DNA from: Apostichopus japonicus
Lineage: Eukaryota > Echinodermata > Holothuroidea > Aspidochirotida > Stichopodidae
NCBI RefSeq assembly: GCF_037975245.1
Contig: NC_092572.1
Span: forward strand, 12,558,769 to 12,622,768
Reading direction: 5' to 3'
DNA length: 64,000 nt
Position numbers and translations under genes: made by a program. Positions 1-11,060 of this stretch are shown in pieces; position 1 is the stretch's first letter; each line of letters starts with the position of its first letter. Under the pieces are notes generated by a model. The model had not been told where the DNA came from, did no database searches, and worked only from the letters and a program-made list of their open reading frames with translations.

Positions 1-425
1 CGAACTCTGGCAGTGGTGGCCCACCAATATAAAATACTGGAAATGCCCATCCTTACATATGAAGTGATACCTATCATTTTCCTGTAGGTTTCAACTGGTC
101 AAATCATGAGCTCACCTAGGTCAATGAGGGGATGGGCATATTGGGGGTCCACTGGCAGGGGTACCCCACCAATAAAAATTACTGGCAATGCCCATCCCTT
201 TTATCTGAAGTCCTAACCAACATTTTCCAGTAGGTTTCAAGTGGTTACCTCATGAGCTGACCTAGGTCAGCCGTGAGGGGTCAATTGTTGATCACTGGCA
301 GGGGTACCCCACCACCAATAATTACTGGCGATGGCCATTTGTTGCTCTTGGGGCCATACATGACACATTGTTCTTACTTTGATGTGGTTACCATGAAAGC
401 TGATCTAGGTTAGCTATTACAGGGT
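1..425. repeat. Degenerate tandem repeat, unit about 140 bp
   Basis: About three diverged units begin near 7, 151 and 291. Each opens with a CTGGCAG..GGTACCCCACCAA-like stretch, continues through TACTGG(C/A)AATGCCCAT and ends with a CATGAGCT(C/G)ACCTAGGTCA block. The third unit is the most decayed. The array runs off the left edge, so its full size is unknown. No coding signal was seen. Confidence 0.7.
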
Positions 426-726
426 AGGTGACTTTAAATTGCTCTCCCAGCCACATCCACCACAGTCGGTTTGCCAGTCGTCAGGTTTCATATACAGGAA
501 TGCATTGTGAACATTGTGATGTACCAGGCAATTGGTTACCTTCCCAGCTAACCAAACCCTCTGGACTCCCGCTCTACAGATCAGTGAAAATTTGACCAAA
601 CTTATGAAGCTTGCACGTAAATGATATACTAGACTGTTTTTTTTTTAAAACAGGTTATGAAAAGTATCTTTAATATCATTAAACAGTTGGGTACAATAAT
701 TAAACTCACTCTTCCATCTTTTTTCT
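426..726. other. Unannotated stretch
   Basis: Only a short incidental minus-strand open frame and a T run are present. I see no gene, RNA or repeat that can be supported here. Confidence 0.5.
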
Positions 727-924
727 CTATGGTACTTGTTCCTTTGCTTTTTGGACTCTTGGATAAACTCTTTTGTTCTGCGAAGGGTACCAATATATCA
801 TCTTAAAACATGTCTTTAAGCCATATATAACACAGTTCTCCTCTTCTGTTGTTGCCTCCACACTGGTGTCGTACATCACAGGAAACCTCACCCTTGACTT
901 AGATATTTGGCTTTTCAATTCCTG
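727..924 (-). CDS. Possible 3'-terminal coding exon of an unknown gene
   Basis: On the minus strand a long T run followed by CCAG gives a good splice acceptor at 925-926. The exon then reads open in phase 0 from QELKSQISKSRVRF to a stop at 727-729, about 65 residues. It includes an acidic EATTEEEN patch, a CFKMIYWYP segment and a basic end (KRVYPRVQKAKEQVP). I do not recognise a family. No convincing upstream exon was identified further right. The support is only the acceptor, the open frame and a non-repetitive composition, so chance cannot be excluded. Confidence 0.3.
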   Translation of the reverse strand, partial: QELKSQISKSRVRFPVMYDTSVEATTEEENCVIYGLKTCFKMIYWYPSQNKRVYPRVQKAKEQVP

Positions 925-2279
925 CTGGAAAAAAAAAACAGCAAAGTATTCATCATTTGAAAAAGAACAAAAAAAAGTTGTCACCACAAAGTTATGTGAG
1001 ATTTGCTTCCACTATAGTCTCAAAAAACAATCCCAAAGTTTGAAGCAGACTGTATAAAGCTGAAAATTTGAACGAGAGTGTCATCACCATTGCAACCAGA
1101 ATCAAATGCCCAGAATACAGAGATAATAAAACATGGGCTAAATCTTTGTTTGTTTTTATGATCTTTAATAATATAAAATTTTAGAAACAGAAATGCACTG
1201 AGCCAACTTATTTATAGGCATAATCGTTTTTAGTTGCTATTTTGCTTGCTCACATAACAAGCCTGTTTAGACCTAGGCTAGAGGAGAATCAGTACTTTGT
1301 TACACTAAGTTTGTCTTTCGGTCGTTTTGATTTAGTCTTACTAGTAGTACTAAAGTATATAATGGACCGGCGAAGACTAGAGAATACCCAGAGTTTTAGG
1401 AACTGCGTTAAACTGTATGATCTGATCAATTATTTACGTCAATGAGTTTCATTCAATCTAGGATCAAAAAGAGAAAACTAATTAATCTTAACCTTTAAAC
1501 TTTGCTACTAAACAGATATGCTTGAATTACAAATAAATGTCAAAAAACATCATAATCTACGAATCGATGCATATACATAAACAGAATAATTTGAATTCGC
1601 GCAAGTGAACCCTGCACTACATTGGACAGAAGAAAAAAAACGTGCAATTAGACCAAACTAAACATACTAAATTTTCCGTTACTTCTACATAAAATATCAA
1701 TACAAATACAACAACTTACTCTTTTGGCAGTATACTAAAAGCACATGTTATAATAACTTCAGACTATCAAGCTTTCCTGAGAAAAAACGGTTAATACTTC
1801 TTACAGTAAACAAGTCGACCGTGAAGGAATGTCGCAATTGTTTCCTGGGTGTGACCGGAAATTAAATACTAAAAAATGATAAACTATTGAGACTTATAGT
1901 TCCAGCATTTGTTTGGGAATAAATTAGAAGATTATGTGCCACTGTTCAATCTAGCCCAATACACACATAACACATTGTTAATTGGTGTTTAGAATGCACA
2001 CTTTAGTGTTGAGAATGCACTGCAGTACCCAATAGAAGCCTATAGGCTACTCACTGTCATTGCACTTGTGTATTGCGAAACGCCAGCGTGACAACAGTAG
2101 CGTTACAACGGTAGCGTTACACTAACCATAATACAGTACTAGTGCCAGTGGCCTAACAATTAACTTTAATTTTACCTTCAAGTTAAAGGAATAACAGGTA
2201 GGCCGACGATGGCAGTTAATACCTCCATTCTACTAAAGACCTTCTTGGGTGATTTACGGTTGAAAGTTGCTTAGAGTGA
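925..2279. other. Unannotated intergenic or intronic DNA
   Basis: AT-rich sequence with short incidental open frames. A GTAGCGTTACA motif is repeated near 2096-2120. No supportable gene was found. Confidence 0.5.
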
Positions 2280-2640
2280 TCGTATGGAACTATGCCAAGT
2301 CCAGCAAGCTGCCGTTGCCTCTCGGTTTCCAATTTGAAGTGAATCGAAGTGGTCCGTCATACATTAGTCCGTCGACACCGACTAAGCTACGATTATGGCG
2401 TAAATCGGGTGTCCGTATCGGTCTTAGTCCATGGGTTAAAATACCTTAGTCCGTCGCCACCAACTAAGCTGCGATTATATTTTCCTTAGTCAGTGTAAAC
2501 TGACTAAGAAGCAGCGATGAAACGAAGATTTTTGGTAGTCCGTGTGCATTGGCTAACGTTACAGACTAATTTAACGTTAGTCCGTGGCAATATTGACTAG
2601 TTTATTTTTTCAGTGTAGTGCAGGGGTTCTGCAGTTAACT
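2280..2640. repeat. Hairpin-rich dispersed repeat built on TTAGTCCGT units
   Basis: A TTAGTCCGTCG.CACC.ACTAAGCT.CGATTAT unit occurs at about 2364 and 2446. Related but shorter versions (TAGTCAGTGTAAACTGACTAAG, TAGTCCGTGTGC, TAGTCCGTGGCA) follow to 2600. Positions 2485-2508 form a perfect 10-bp-arm hairpin with loop GTAA. This looks like a non-coding MITE-type element, but I could not define terminal repeats. Confidence 0.5.
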
Positions 2641-3069
2641 TATCTTTACAACAAGGAGAAACTTACATACAATCTTACAGACTCAAACTCTACACAAACC
2701 AAACAGATATCATACATTTTTTAGGATTTCTTTTTATTGGTTTCAATTAAAGAGCCATCATCTTTTAAATGTTTTAACTTTTCCTATAGGAATAGAAAAT
2801 ATGTGGTACCACTGAACAAACTGTAATGGTTACAACATGAGGAGAGGCACATTAGAGATTATGATTTCTGTACTTTAATTCAAATAGGTTACTGTAACAT
2901 CAAGGCTTATAGATCAGCAATTAAAAAATTACTGATCTTTTCATTTCTTTTAATTCGTACAGGAAACCCACAAATAACACTAAGCAATGCAAATTATTAA
3001 ATCTTTAGAATCTTAAAAGTAATCTCAAAACTCTGAGAACAAAACTCAGGAAGATTCTTATTCATTATT
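2641..3069. other. Unannotated stretch
   Basis: AT-rich sequence with no supportable feature. Confidence 0.4.
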
Positions 3070-3842
3070 CTACCAAACTTCACTGTAGTTTCTGTTAATC
3101 AATTTATAGGTTTGAGTTAATAGGTTTAAAATGTTAATCAGGTTCTTAAAATTTGGAAAGTCACTGAGAAACAATCCATATATAGTTCCCTTAAATCTAT
3201 GCTGAATTTTATCTACAAAACCAGGATGCTGAAACAAGTTTTGAATTTGAGGCTCTAGTGTTACATTGAGGAATTTGTTCTTCTCAAAGTCAATTGTCAT
3301 CCTGCATATATTACAGTACGTTGGTCTGGCCATCTTCAACAGAGCTAAAACAGGACCCACAGTAATAATACTTTTGCACTGGTGAATCTGCCTTTTCAAA
3401 ATAGTTCTTAAACTTATATTTAGACTACCAATGGCAGAGTGAGTTTCCATACAATGGAGACTAATTAGTGCTAGCATATCAGACAGCTGGACATCAGTGA
3501 TGGAATGCGTAGTTGCAAATGTGAGTATCAGTAGAAGACTTGTTTATACGTCATCCAATATCCTCTATAGATGTATGATGAACCACTCCTGGACTCTGTC
3601 TCTGACTCTTCATCATCTTCCAAAGGTGAAGCATCACAGGTATCATCGGGCTCACCCAACGTATCCTCCCACTTATCAGAAATGTGACCATCTTGGTCAA
3701 GAGTTGCCTGCCAGTTTGTAATGTTCATTAGTTCACTTACTTCCATTGCTAAAGGTAGATGATGGGTGGATAATTGTTGTGGGACTTTCATCAGTGCACT
3801 GATAATCTGGCTGCAAGCTCTCAACAAAGGATGATGAGCCAC
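3070..3842 (-). pseudogene. CACTA/EnSpm-like transposase fragment
   Basis: Two minus-strand frames lie close together: 3528-3842 (about 104 residues, with an acidic EDDEESETES stretch) and 3070-3477 (135 residues). The second has a CNIC pair followed by the motif series TLEPQIQNLFQHPGF and KIQHRF. From memory of metazoan CACTA/EnSpm transposases, this resembles the segment after their N-terminal zinc-binding part, where a Leu-rich LxxQLxxLF is followed by GFxxxLQHRF. The usual continuation towards the DDE catalytic core is absent or too diverged. The two frames are not joined by obvious splice sites. I treat it as a decayed or domesticated fragment; other transposase families are possible. 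Confidence 0.4.
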
Positions 3843-5686
3843 CTTCAGTATGGCCAGCCATATAAAATTCAGATAAGGCTGGAGTAAAAGCTACTGACTG
3901 AACATTGGATGAAGCTGGTATTTCTCTTCTACGTGGTTGGTTGTACCAAGTAGGCCTAAGTTGGCCTCTGAAATCAGGAGTAACACTGGGCTCTGAAAAT
4001 AATATATGAAATGAAGTTAATCCCTGTCAAATTTAAATAATGCAATGGGGTGTCACATTATATGCGCAATGAAGTGTCAATGTTCAGCTTAATTTTGACA
4101 TGACGCAACTATCCTGGGGGTCTGAGGTGCATCATACAGTTGATAGGTGCATTAGGCCTAATAGCAGGCACCACATGTTATGATTAAAACGCAGAGTTTA
4201 TTGACTGAGACATAAAGCCAGGGCTAAGGTTGTGAATTCATGCTGTTTAATCTAGCATGTCATGTCTGCAGGGGGGGGGGGGCAGGCTAATTTCAATTGC
4301 TGACTAGGCTTTGTATAGGAATTGTACTCACCAATATTTGTTTGCTGGAAATAGTTTGCTGTAAGTTCATTCCGAGTCGTTGATTTTTTGAGTAGATCTA
4401 CAGGGAAAAAAGGGTACAATGACACTAGGTGTAGGCACAGACATAATTAATCAGCATATGCAGCCAATGGATACTACTTTAATCTTTAATTATTAGAGTT
4501 AGTAAAATACTCTTAGACCTAGGCTACTACTTACAAGCATTGTAGTACCACTACTAAGCCTCACCCTAACTGTAGCAAAACATAGACTTGACCCGCATAG
4601 GCTATAGGCTATTTCTGTATCGATACTCTCCTACACTGACTGTGCATGAAGGCATATAGTAGCCTCACTCATAAGCCCCCCTACTAACTACTAGTAGTAC
4701 TACCAGTACAACACTAGCCTAGATTGAGCGTTACTAGAATTAGTATTCAAGTAGTTCGATGGGATCGTTATTACTTGGCTTGGCATCTCCAAATAAAAAA
4801 TGATTAACCACTTACTCCATCATGTATATCAATCGAATGCTGCAGCCTGCCGGGAATGATAGTAAAATAAATATAGACCGAGTAGTGACTGTACTAATAC
4901 TGTAGTATAGTGAGTGTAAAATTATTTTTCACGTCTCGTGCAACTGCTCATGATACTTCTACCAGCACAGGAACTTCGACGACTGTTGTGTAAATTTGAA
5001 GTAAACAAGTCTACACAACAGGTTACTGTTTTATTTTGTCCATACAATCATATAGGTTGGCTGGTTTCAACCAGGTTTAAGTACGCAGTAATAAGTTGCT
5101 AGAAAGGATCTGATAAAAGGTGATAGACTTACAACATCTCGTACAGTTTGACAAAGGGATACTGAATTGAGTTGGTTTTAATGTCTGGATGCGTGATTCC
5201 TTTAAAAATTTGTACTCCATTTCATTCATTTTTCATCAACACGATCGAATTTACATCATAACCAACAACGTAAAAATGTACAAATTGAGACAGATGTTGT
5301 CTATTAAAATGATTGGCCAATCAGAAACTGCGAACGCTTTCGATTGCGTAACAATCCATCTTTCAAATACAATACCGGCTGTATCGACATTCATATTCTC
5401 TAGCTCTTTCGACTTTTAGGTTTCTTACATGAATTCTTTATTAAAATTTTTTACGAAATACTCAATACTTTGGACCATTGTTCTGTGGAATATATTTATA
5501 TTTTTGAACAGAAATCGAGATTTTCTGTGACTTGGTTAACGTTTTTACTTTGCTAAGTTTTCACGTTACCTGACTGAGTAGCCTAACTTAAACTTAGTGC
5601 GTAGGTTACTGTTAGTATTGGTGTTAGTAACGAAGCAAACCTAATCCAGCCTTCTTGCTTTTGCATAACTCTTAACGTCGAAAAAA
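3843..5686. other. Unannotated stretch
   Basis: It contains a poly-G tract near 4270, CCTAGGC/TACTAGTA-rich segments near 4500-4740, and no supportable gene. Confidence 0.4.
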
Positions 5687-5753
5687 ATGCAATTTTTAAA
5701 AGACGAAGTGGATACAATTGCTAGGGATCTTGGGCTGCCATCTTCGCTTGGAG
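5687..5753 (+). CDS. Possible short first coding exon
   Basis: An ATG at 5687 opens a 22-codon frame (MQFLKDEVDTIARDLGLPSS...) ending at GGAG|GTGATT, a plausible splice donor, in phase 1. The composition is protein-like, but no matching acceptor exon was identified downstream and the family is unknown. Confidence 0.2.
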
Positions 5754-5810
5754 GTGATTGCTAGCATATCTGCCTTTTCTGGTTGATAGACAGTCAATTT
5801 GGTGTAGCTA

Positions 5811-5907
5811 ATGGATGACGAGGGACAAATCTCAATGGCCTTTGGGGGAAAATTCCGGGCATTTTATACAGCTTCAGAAACATATGATGCATCGTTTGCT
5901 TATGGTG
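5811..5907 (+). CDS. Possible short coding exon
   Basis: An ATG at 5811 opens MDDEGQISMAFGGKFRAFYT and runs 32 codons to TGGTG|GTAAGT, a near-consensus splice donor in phase 1. Joining it to the pyrimidine-rich acceptor just before 7049 gives a stop after three more codons. Either the next exon lies elsewhere or this is chance. Family unknown. Confidence 0.22.
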
Positions 5908-7854
5908 GTAAGTTCCAGTAAGCTAAAGGATATAAATCGACTATAGCCTTGCTAAGCCTAGGCAGTATAGTTAAGCATATTTTAGCAGAACACAGAGTAG
6001 GCTAGGCCTAGGCGGCATGCATCACTATTATCACTTCAGGGACTCTTTTAGAGTATTTCAGTGCAAAGAATCCTGAAGTTAACTTTAAATGTTAAAGCCT
6101 ATAGCATGTCTGCTTGGAATGTAATTTGCCCATGTCTAAAGGGGTATAACTAAGCTACTGTAACTAGTTGGTTAAATTCGCTATCAATCTAAGTTCCAGT
6201 TCCAAACAAACCAGCCAGTGAACTTTTTAATTGGAACCATGGTTCAACCACAGACATAGCACAAAACAATTGAGTCTGTACTGTCTTTATATGACAGATG
6301 TGAAATGGGATAAATATGCTACAGTATGCCAAATATTGAAACTGTGTGTTCCTCTAAGAATGATGTGAAGATATTGCCTGTGTTTCTGTTGTGGTGGACC
6401 CTAGAGAGTGATTAAATATAGATAGTATGATTCACAATACTTAGATCCAATACGTTTTTTTTTTAAGTTAAATTGAAGTTTGCAAACTGAGCACTTAAGT
6501 TTTCTTCAAATGTAAATGAAAATATCTCACAGAAAGAGAAAGTTCTTCAGTGGTTTCCTGATATCCGCAAAGTGCGCAAATTTTCTCTGAACATCTTCTT
6601 TGAATAGCCATTCAATCTTCGCCGATCTTCCTTGAATAGCCAGTTATAAGCCAAACACAAGTTTGGCGTATTTATTATCTTGCATATTTAATGAGTCAAG
6701 AGCACCAAATGTGAAAGCCCCAATTGTTGATATCTGAAACTAGAATGACCTGTATGCATGGAGTACCCACCCTCAGGATCACTCCATTTTTAAGGGAAGG
6801 CTGGCACTTGAGTTTTGATCAAGCTAACACGTCATGACATAGATATCAGTGAGAACAGATCAACAGATTCTGCTCATAATTCTCTTGCTATATTTCTTAA
6901 CAGAACTTGGGTTGATGAGTGTTAGGGTTGAGGCGTGTTTAAGTGTCCAGAAGTGATATTCCAAAAATGCCATGAATAATATGTTTAATTTGCAGAGATC
7001 CAGATTGCTTCTAATCAGTTTGTTGTTATTTTTTTTCTTTCTTTTAGGTCATTTTGAGTGATAGGGAGGATGCATCACCACATTTGGAGAGACTTGTCAA
7101 CTGCAATGTTGCCATACCAGCTGCTTGGCATAGTACCCTTCTCTCCAAGTCTCAAATCTGAGGCTTTTCTTGTAAAGAAAATGATGGACGGTTTCTTCGA
7201 GCCGCAAGATATGTCACAGGGGAACAATTCATCCGTGGTAAAGCTGTTTCCCCTGCAGATGGAAGCTATTAGATGTAAGTTAGCAGAATTCCCACATATT
7301 TTAAAGGAGGTTAGGTAGTTGAAGAAAAAAAACATTTGACATAAATTCTGTACAGCTTCCTCCCAAATCAGCTGTAAATATACATAATGCAAATATTTCC
7401 TGTGAAACTGGTACTTCAGTTTCCTTGCTTGTATAAGGAAGGATCTGGAGAGTAATGGCTAAGCATAGAGAAAAGACTTATAATTACTCTCAAATTTCAT
7501 ATCCACAATGAAAAAATTCAGCAATTCCATGAGTATTGAATAATGATAAATTGAAGAGGATACTTATTGGTATTTGTCATTAACCTGAGGGAAATTTGCC
7601 TTTCTTCTCCAGTGTATGGTGGCAGTGTACTGAAGATCTATGCTGATGTCACATAGGCAATCAACATCAAGTGCAGCAGAGCCAGGAGACTGATGAAGAA
7701 ACTGAAGTGATGCTGACATGTTGGGGATAATGGGAGGGGGGGGGCAGAGGTAAATTAGAGTAGACAGTAATAATATAAGAAGTTTTACAATTAACAGTAT
7801 AGAACTAAAAATAAAGTACAGTAGTTTAGACCTACAAAGTTCTTCTGTCTTATA
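5908..7854. other. Unannotated stretch with one unassigned open frame
   Basis: An 86-codon plus frame at 7058-7318 begins MIGRMHHHIWRDLSTAMLPY. It follows a pyrimidine-rich CTTTTAG but has no recognisable domain. A poly-G tract lies near 7736. Nothing else is supportable. Confidence 0.35.
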
Positions 7855-8475
7855 TTTGTTGCAAGCACCTCTCCAGGAAAGTCGCCGCAAGCCCCTTTCC
7901 TTGCGAAGTCGCAGCAAGCTCCTTTCCTGCGAAGTAGCCGCAATCCCCTTTCCTGCGAAGTCGCCACAAGCCTCTCTCCTGCGAAGTCGCCACAAGCCTC
8001 TCTCCTGCGAAGTCGCCGCAGGCCCCTTTCCGGCAAAGTCACCGCAACCCCCTCTCCGGCGAAGTCGCCACAAGCCTCATTTGCATGTGAAAAGTGAAGT
8101 CGCGGCGAGGTCGCTGCAAGCCTCTCTCCGGCGAAGTCGCCGCAAGCCCCTTTCCTGCGAAGTCGCCGCAGGCCCCTTTCCGGCGAAGTCACCGCAACCC
8201 CCTTTCTGGCGAAGTCGCCACAAGCCTCATTTGCATGTGAAAAGTGAAGTCGCGGCGAGGTCGCTGCAAGCCTCTCTCCAGCGAAGTCGCTGCAAGCCCC
8301 TTTCCTGCGAAGTCGCCGCAAGCCCCTCTCCTGCGAAGTCGCCGCAGGCCCCTTTCCGGCGAAGTCACCGCAACCCCCTCTCCGGCGAAGTCGCGACAAG
8401 CCTCATTTGCATGTGAAAAGTGAAGTCGCAGCGACTGCGCTGCAACTAGTTGCTGCGAAGTCGCTGCAACTGGTC
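7855..8475. repeat. GC-rich 26-bp minisatellite with higher-order spacers
   Basis: The unit is GCGAAGTCGCCGCAAGCCCC followed by TTTCCT or CTCTCCT-type ends, 26 bp, repeated about 20 times with substitutions. A spacer containing CATTTGCATGTGAAAAGTG interrupts the array at about 8078, 8228 and 8404. Because 26 is not a multiple of three, each reading direction cycles through three peptide versions. This produces long artefactual frames with a 26-residue period on both strands. GC content is far above the surroundings. Confidence 0.85.
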
Positions 8476-8569
8476 GCGGCAAGGGCCTTTTTTCGACAGG
8501 GGTATCCTTATAAAACGCCTCTTTAACATAAACCAATAAACTGGTATTTTCCCTGTTACTATTAAATTA

Positions 8570-8760
8570 AACCTACGGCAGATGTTGATATATAACGCTC
8601 GTGTATAATACTTCAAGTCCCTAATGAAAGCAAGCGACCACATGAGAGCGCGGCAAAAGCAATCTGCCGGCACCGGGGATCGAACCCAGGAACCAAAATA
8701 CCTCTCGCACTGCAAGTAAAGTGAACAACCACTTCGCCACGGCAGCTGTTGATATATAAT
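8570..8760 (-). repeat. tRNA-derived SINE, minus strand
   Basis: On the minus strand the sequence reads TGCCGTGGCGAAGTGG (A box), then GGTTCGATCCC (B box), then CCGGTGCCGGCA closing an acceptor-like stem. A body follows to about 8570. The flank GTTGATATATAA.GCT.GTGTA appears on both sides (8586 and 8750) and includes the start of the tRNA-like part, so this may be a truncated tandem or dimeric copy. Confidence 0.6.
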
Positions 8761-9974
8761 GCTAGTGTAAAACACTGATGTCATTTTATGCATTAATTTC
8801 CTTCTGTTTATTTGAAGTTTGATTCGTCATTAATTTTAATCATAGCTAAAAATTATACATTAAACCTTTACGACTGAATCTAAGTAAAAAAAATATCTTA
8901 TTAATATAAAACCATAAAGATTCATGCTTACTCTTTGATATCTTCAGTAAATATCTTTCACTGTGTCAATATTAGTCTATAAAGCTCTCATCTTAAACGA
9001 ATTATATCAAACAGTTTAGTAATTTTGCGATATTTTTTATTAATTGCAAGTCTAAAGGGTATGTTGTTGACATGTTTGCTGATCGGATACAGCAAAACTT
9101 GAATGCATGACTCACAAATCGTCAGTTTTGTTTCGCGCCTTTTGTCTATCTATGTAAAAATAATTCTGGCAGGAACCAGAAAAGACTGACGGGCATACGA
9201 TTTATACTCATAGTCTTACTATTGTCAACGTGTGGTGATACTTACACCAACATCCACAGTATGAAGAGCAAGGACGCGTTCTGGATGCGGTAAGACAAAC
9301 GAAAACAGAATCGTTTCTCCATGGTGTCTTTAACCAGCTGATCTATATTAAAATCAAACAGACCCCTATTATTCTTTTATGCCTCCCTATAATCCACACA
9401 CGAAGAACAACTACAATATTGGTCTTCATTTCCACACCAGAGAAAATTTGAGCAACAGTTTTCGAGACACTTCGCCACCAGACCATTTGGTGCTAGGAAA
9501 TCTCCCCCGCATCGATGGTCATCACGCCAATACTGATTGTCTGTTGAGGAAACGGAACACCTCTGATATGACATTTTCCCTTAGATGTCTTCATGTTATC
9601 AATACTATGTAAACAAATAATGCTTGCAATATGATCGCTCAATAAAATGAAACGTCAACTTTGTAGAAGGCTAGAATACTTCTCTAAGAGCCATGGTTCT
9701 AAAGTCATATTTAATATAGGTTTTGTTAAATTGTGCTACACAACTTATCTTCATTACTCTACTGCTTCCATCTGCACATCGGAATATGCCATTTAGTTTA
9801 TTTAATACTTAATTACATTGTTCCACTTCATAAGATTTAACAAGAACCACCAGATATTTTGTTTTCATTGAAATAATAAACTGATTGTTTGTAATTAGTA
9901 ATTTCAGTTTGTATGATACAAAGTGATATGTTCTCAGTCTTATAGTGTACTTCATTGACACAGATCGTTCCGTT
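8761..9974. other. Unannotated stretch
   Basis: AT-rich. Two overlapping opposite-strand frames at 9377-9612 have no recognised domain. No gene can be supported. Confidence 0.4.
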
Positions 9975-10130
9975 TTATTTCAGTTACACACTTCAGTTAC
10001 ACACCCAAACATATACTTCAGTTACACACCCAAACACCCACTTCAGTTACACACCCAAACACCCACTTCAGTTACACACCCAAACACCCGCTTCAGTTAC
10101 ACCCAAACACCCACTTCAGTTACACACAGG
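9975..10130. repeat. 25-bp minisatellite
   Basis: About six copies of ACTTCAGTTACACACCCAAA plus CACCC run in tandem. The first units are shorter or altered (CATATA in place of CACCCA), and one lacks two bases. Open frames through it are artefacts of the repeat. Confidence 0.85.
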
Positions 10131-10867
10131 TACACACTGTTGTGCTGTAGTAAAGCACAACACAATCTACATTGATTACAAAGCCCATTGCTTGCATATA
10201 AAACCAATTACCTGAGTTTCTACATTACTAGCTCAGCATCTTTATAATAGAGCATTATAATCACAAATGTATTAAAAGTTATCACTTTTGACAAATGTAC
10301 ATCCTCAATATACTGGTAAAAGTTCAATCTATTGTTAAAATGGTAATGTAAGTATATTTAAAGCAAAAGGGCTGACACAATTCTGAAGTAGTTTAAGGAT
10401 TAATCGATTCCTCTTCTAGTCAGGCAAGTTGTCTTGTTTTGTTAAATTGTATTGCTTTGAGTTTACATGTATAGTCATACGTGTCAGTACTGGAGATTTT
10501 GGTACAAGAAAATGTATATGCGTTGGTTCATTTTACCAACAAAAAGTTAACAATTTAGTTTCAGTCATTTATTAATTCTATGAATACGAACGCTTACCAG
10601 CATTTGATGATTCATGATTCGAACATGCAAAAGTCTTGACTCTTACATCTCCTCCAGCTGAAGAAAGCAATAAAAAAATGAGTATTGTGGAGTAAATGTC
10701 CAGGATGAAAGGGAGTTGCAAGCATTATCACAATTTAATCAGTGCAAGTCAATGCGCTAGATTCATTGATGGGGTCATCAGGTAATTCATCAAGGCATCA
10801 TCAAGGCATCATCAAGGCAAACATTACATTAGCCAGGAAAGAGCTCTTTTCCCAACACTATTATAAA
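10131..10867. other. Unannotated stretch
   Basis: AT-rich, with a short tandem CATCAAGG repeat near 10787-10817. No gene seen. Confidence 0.4.
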
Positions 10868-11060
10868 CTGGTGCTATGCCGAGTGGATAAAGGCGCTGGC
10901 ATTTGAAGCAATGATGCTTAGCAATCGGGAGGTTCCGGGTTTGATACCCGGCCGGGTCATAATAAGGTGTGTTCTTCATCCAAAAGCAATCTACGGTTTT
11001 ACCATCTGAAATGAAGTTCATAATTGAAAAGATTCCAAATTTGAGTTAAAATGTTGAATT
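10868..11060 (+). repeat. Serine/leucine-tRNA-like SINE, copy 1
   Basis: The head reads GGTGCTATGCCGAGTGGATA (A box) and GGGTTTGATACCCGG (B box), with a TTGAAG anticodon-like loop suggesting a class II tRNA origin. A body of about 110 bp follows, including CATCCAAAAGCAATCTACGG and CATCTGAAATG, and ends near AATTTGAGTTAAAATGTT. The same head and body recur in reverse at 50008-50193, which defines an interspersed family rather than a tRNA gene. Confidence 0.8.

Noticed and set aside
7564-8536. Long overlapping frames on both strands with GDFAGKG/RRLRRK repeats
   Set aside because: Produced by the 26-bp minisatellite cycling through three frames; no start context, splice sites or domain.
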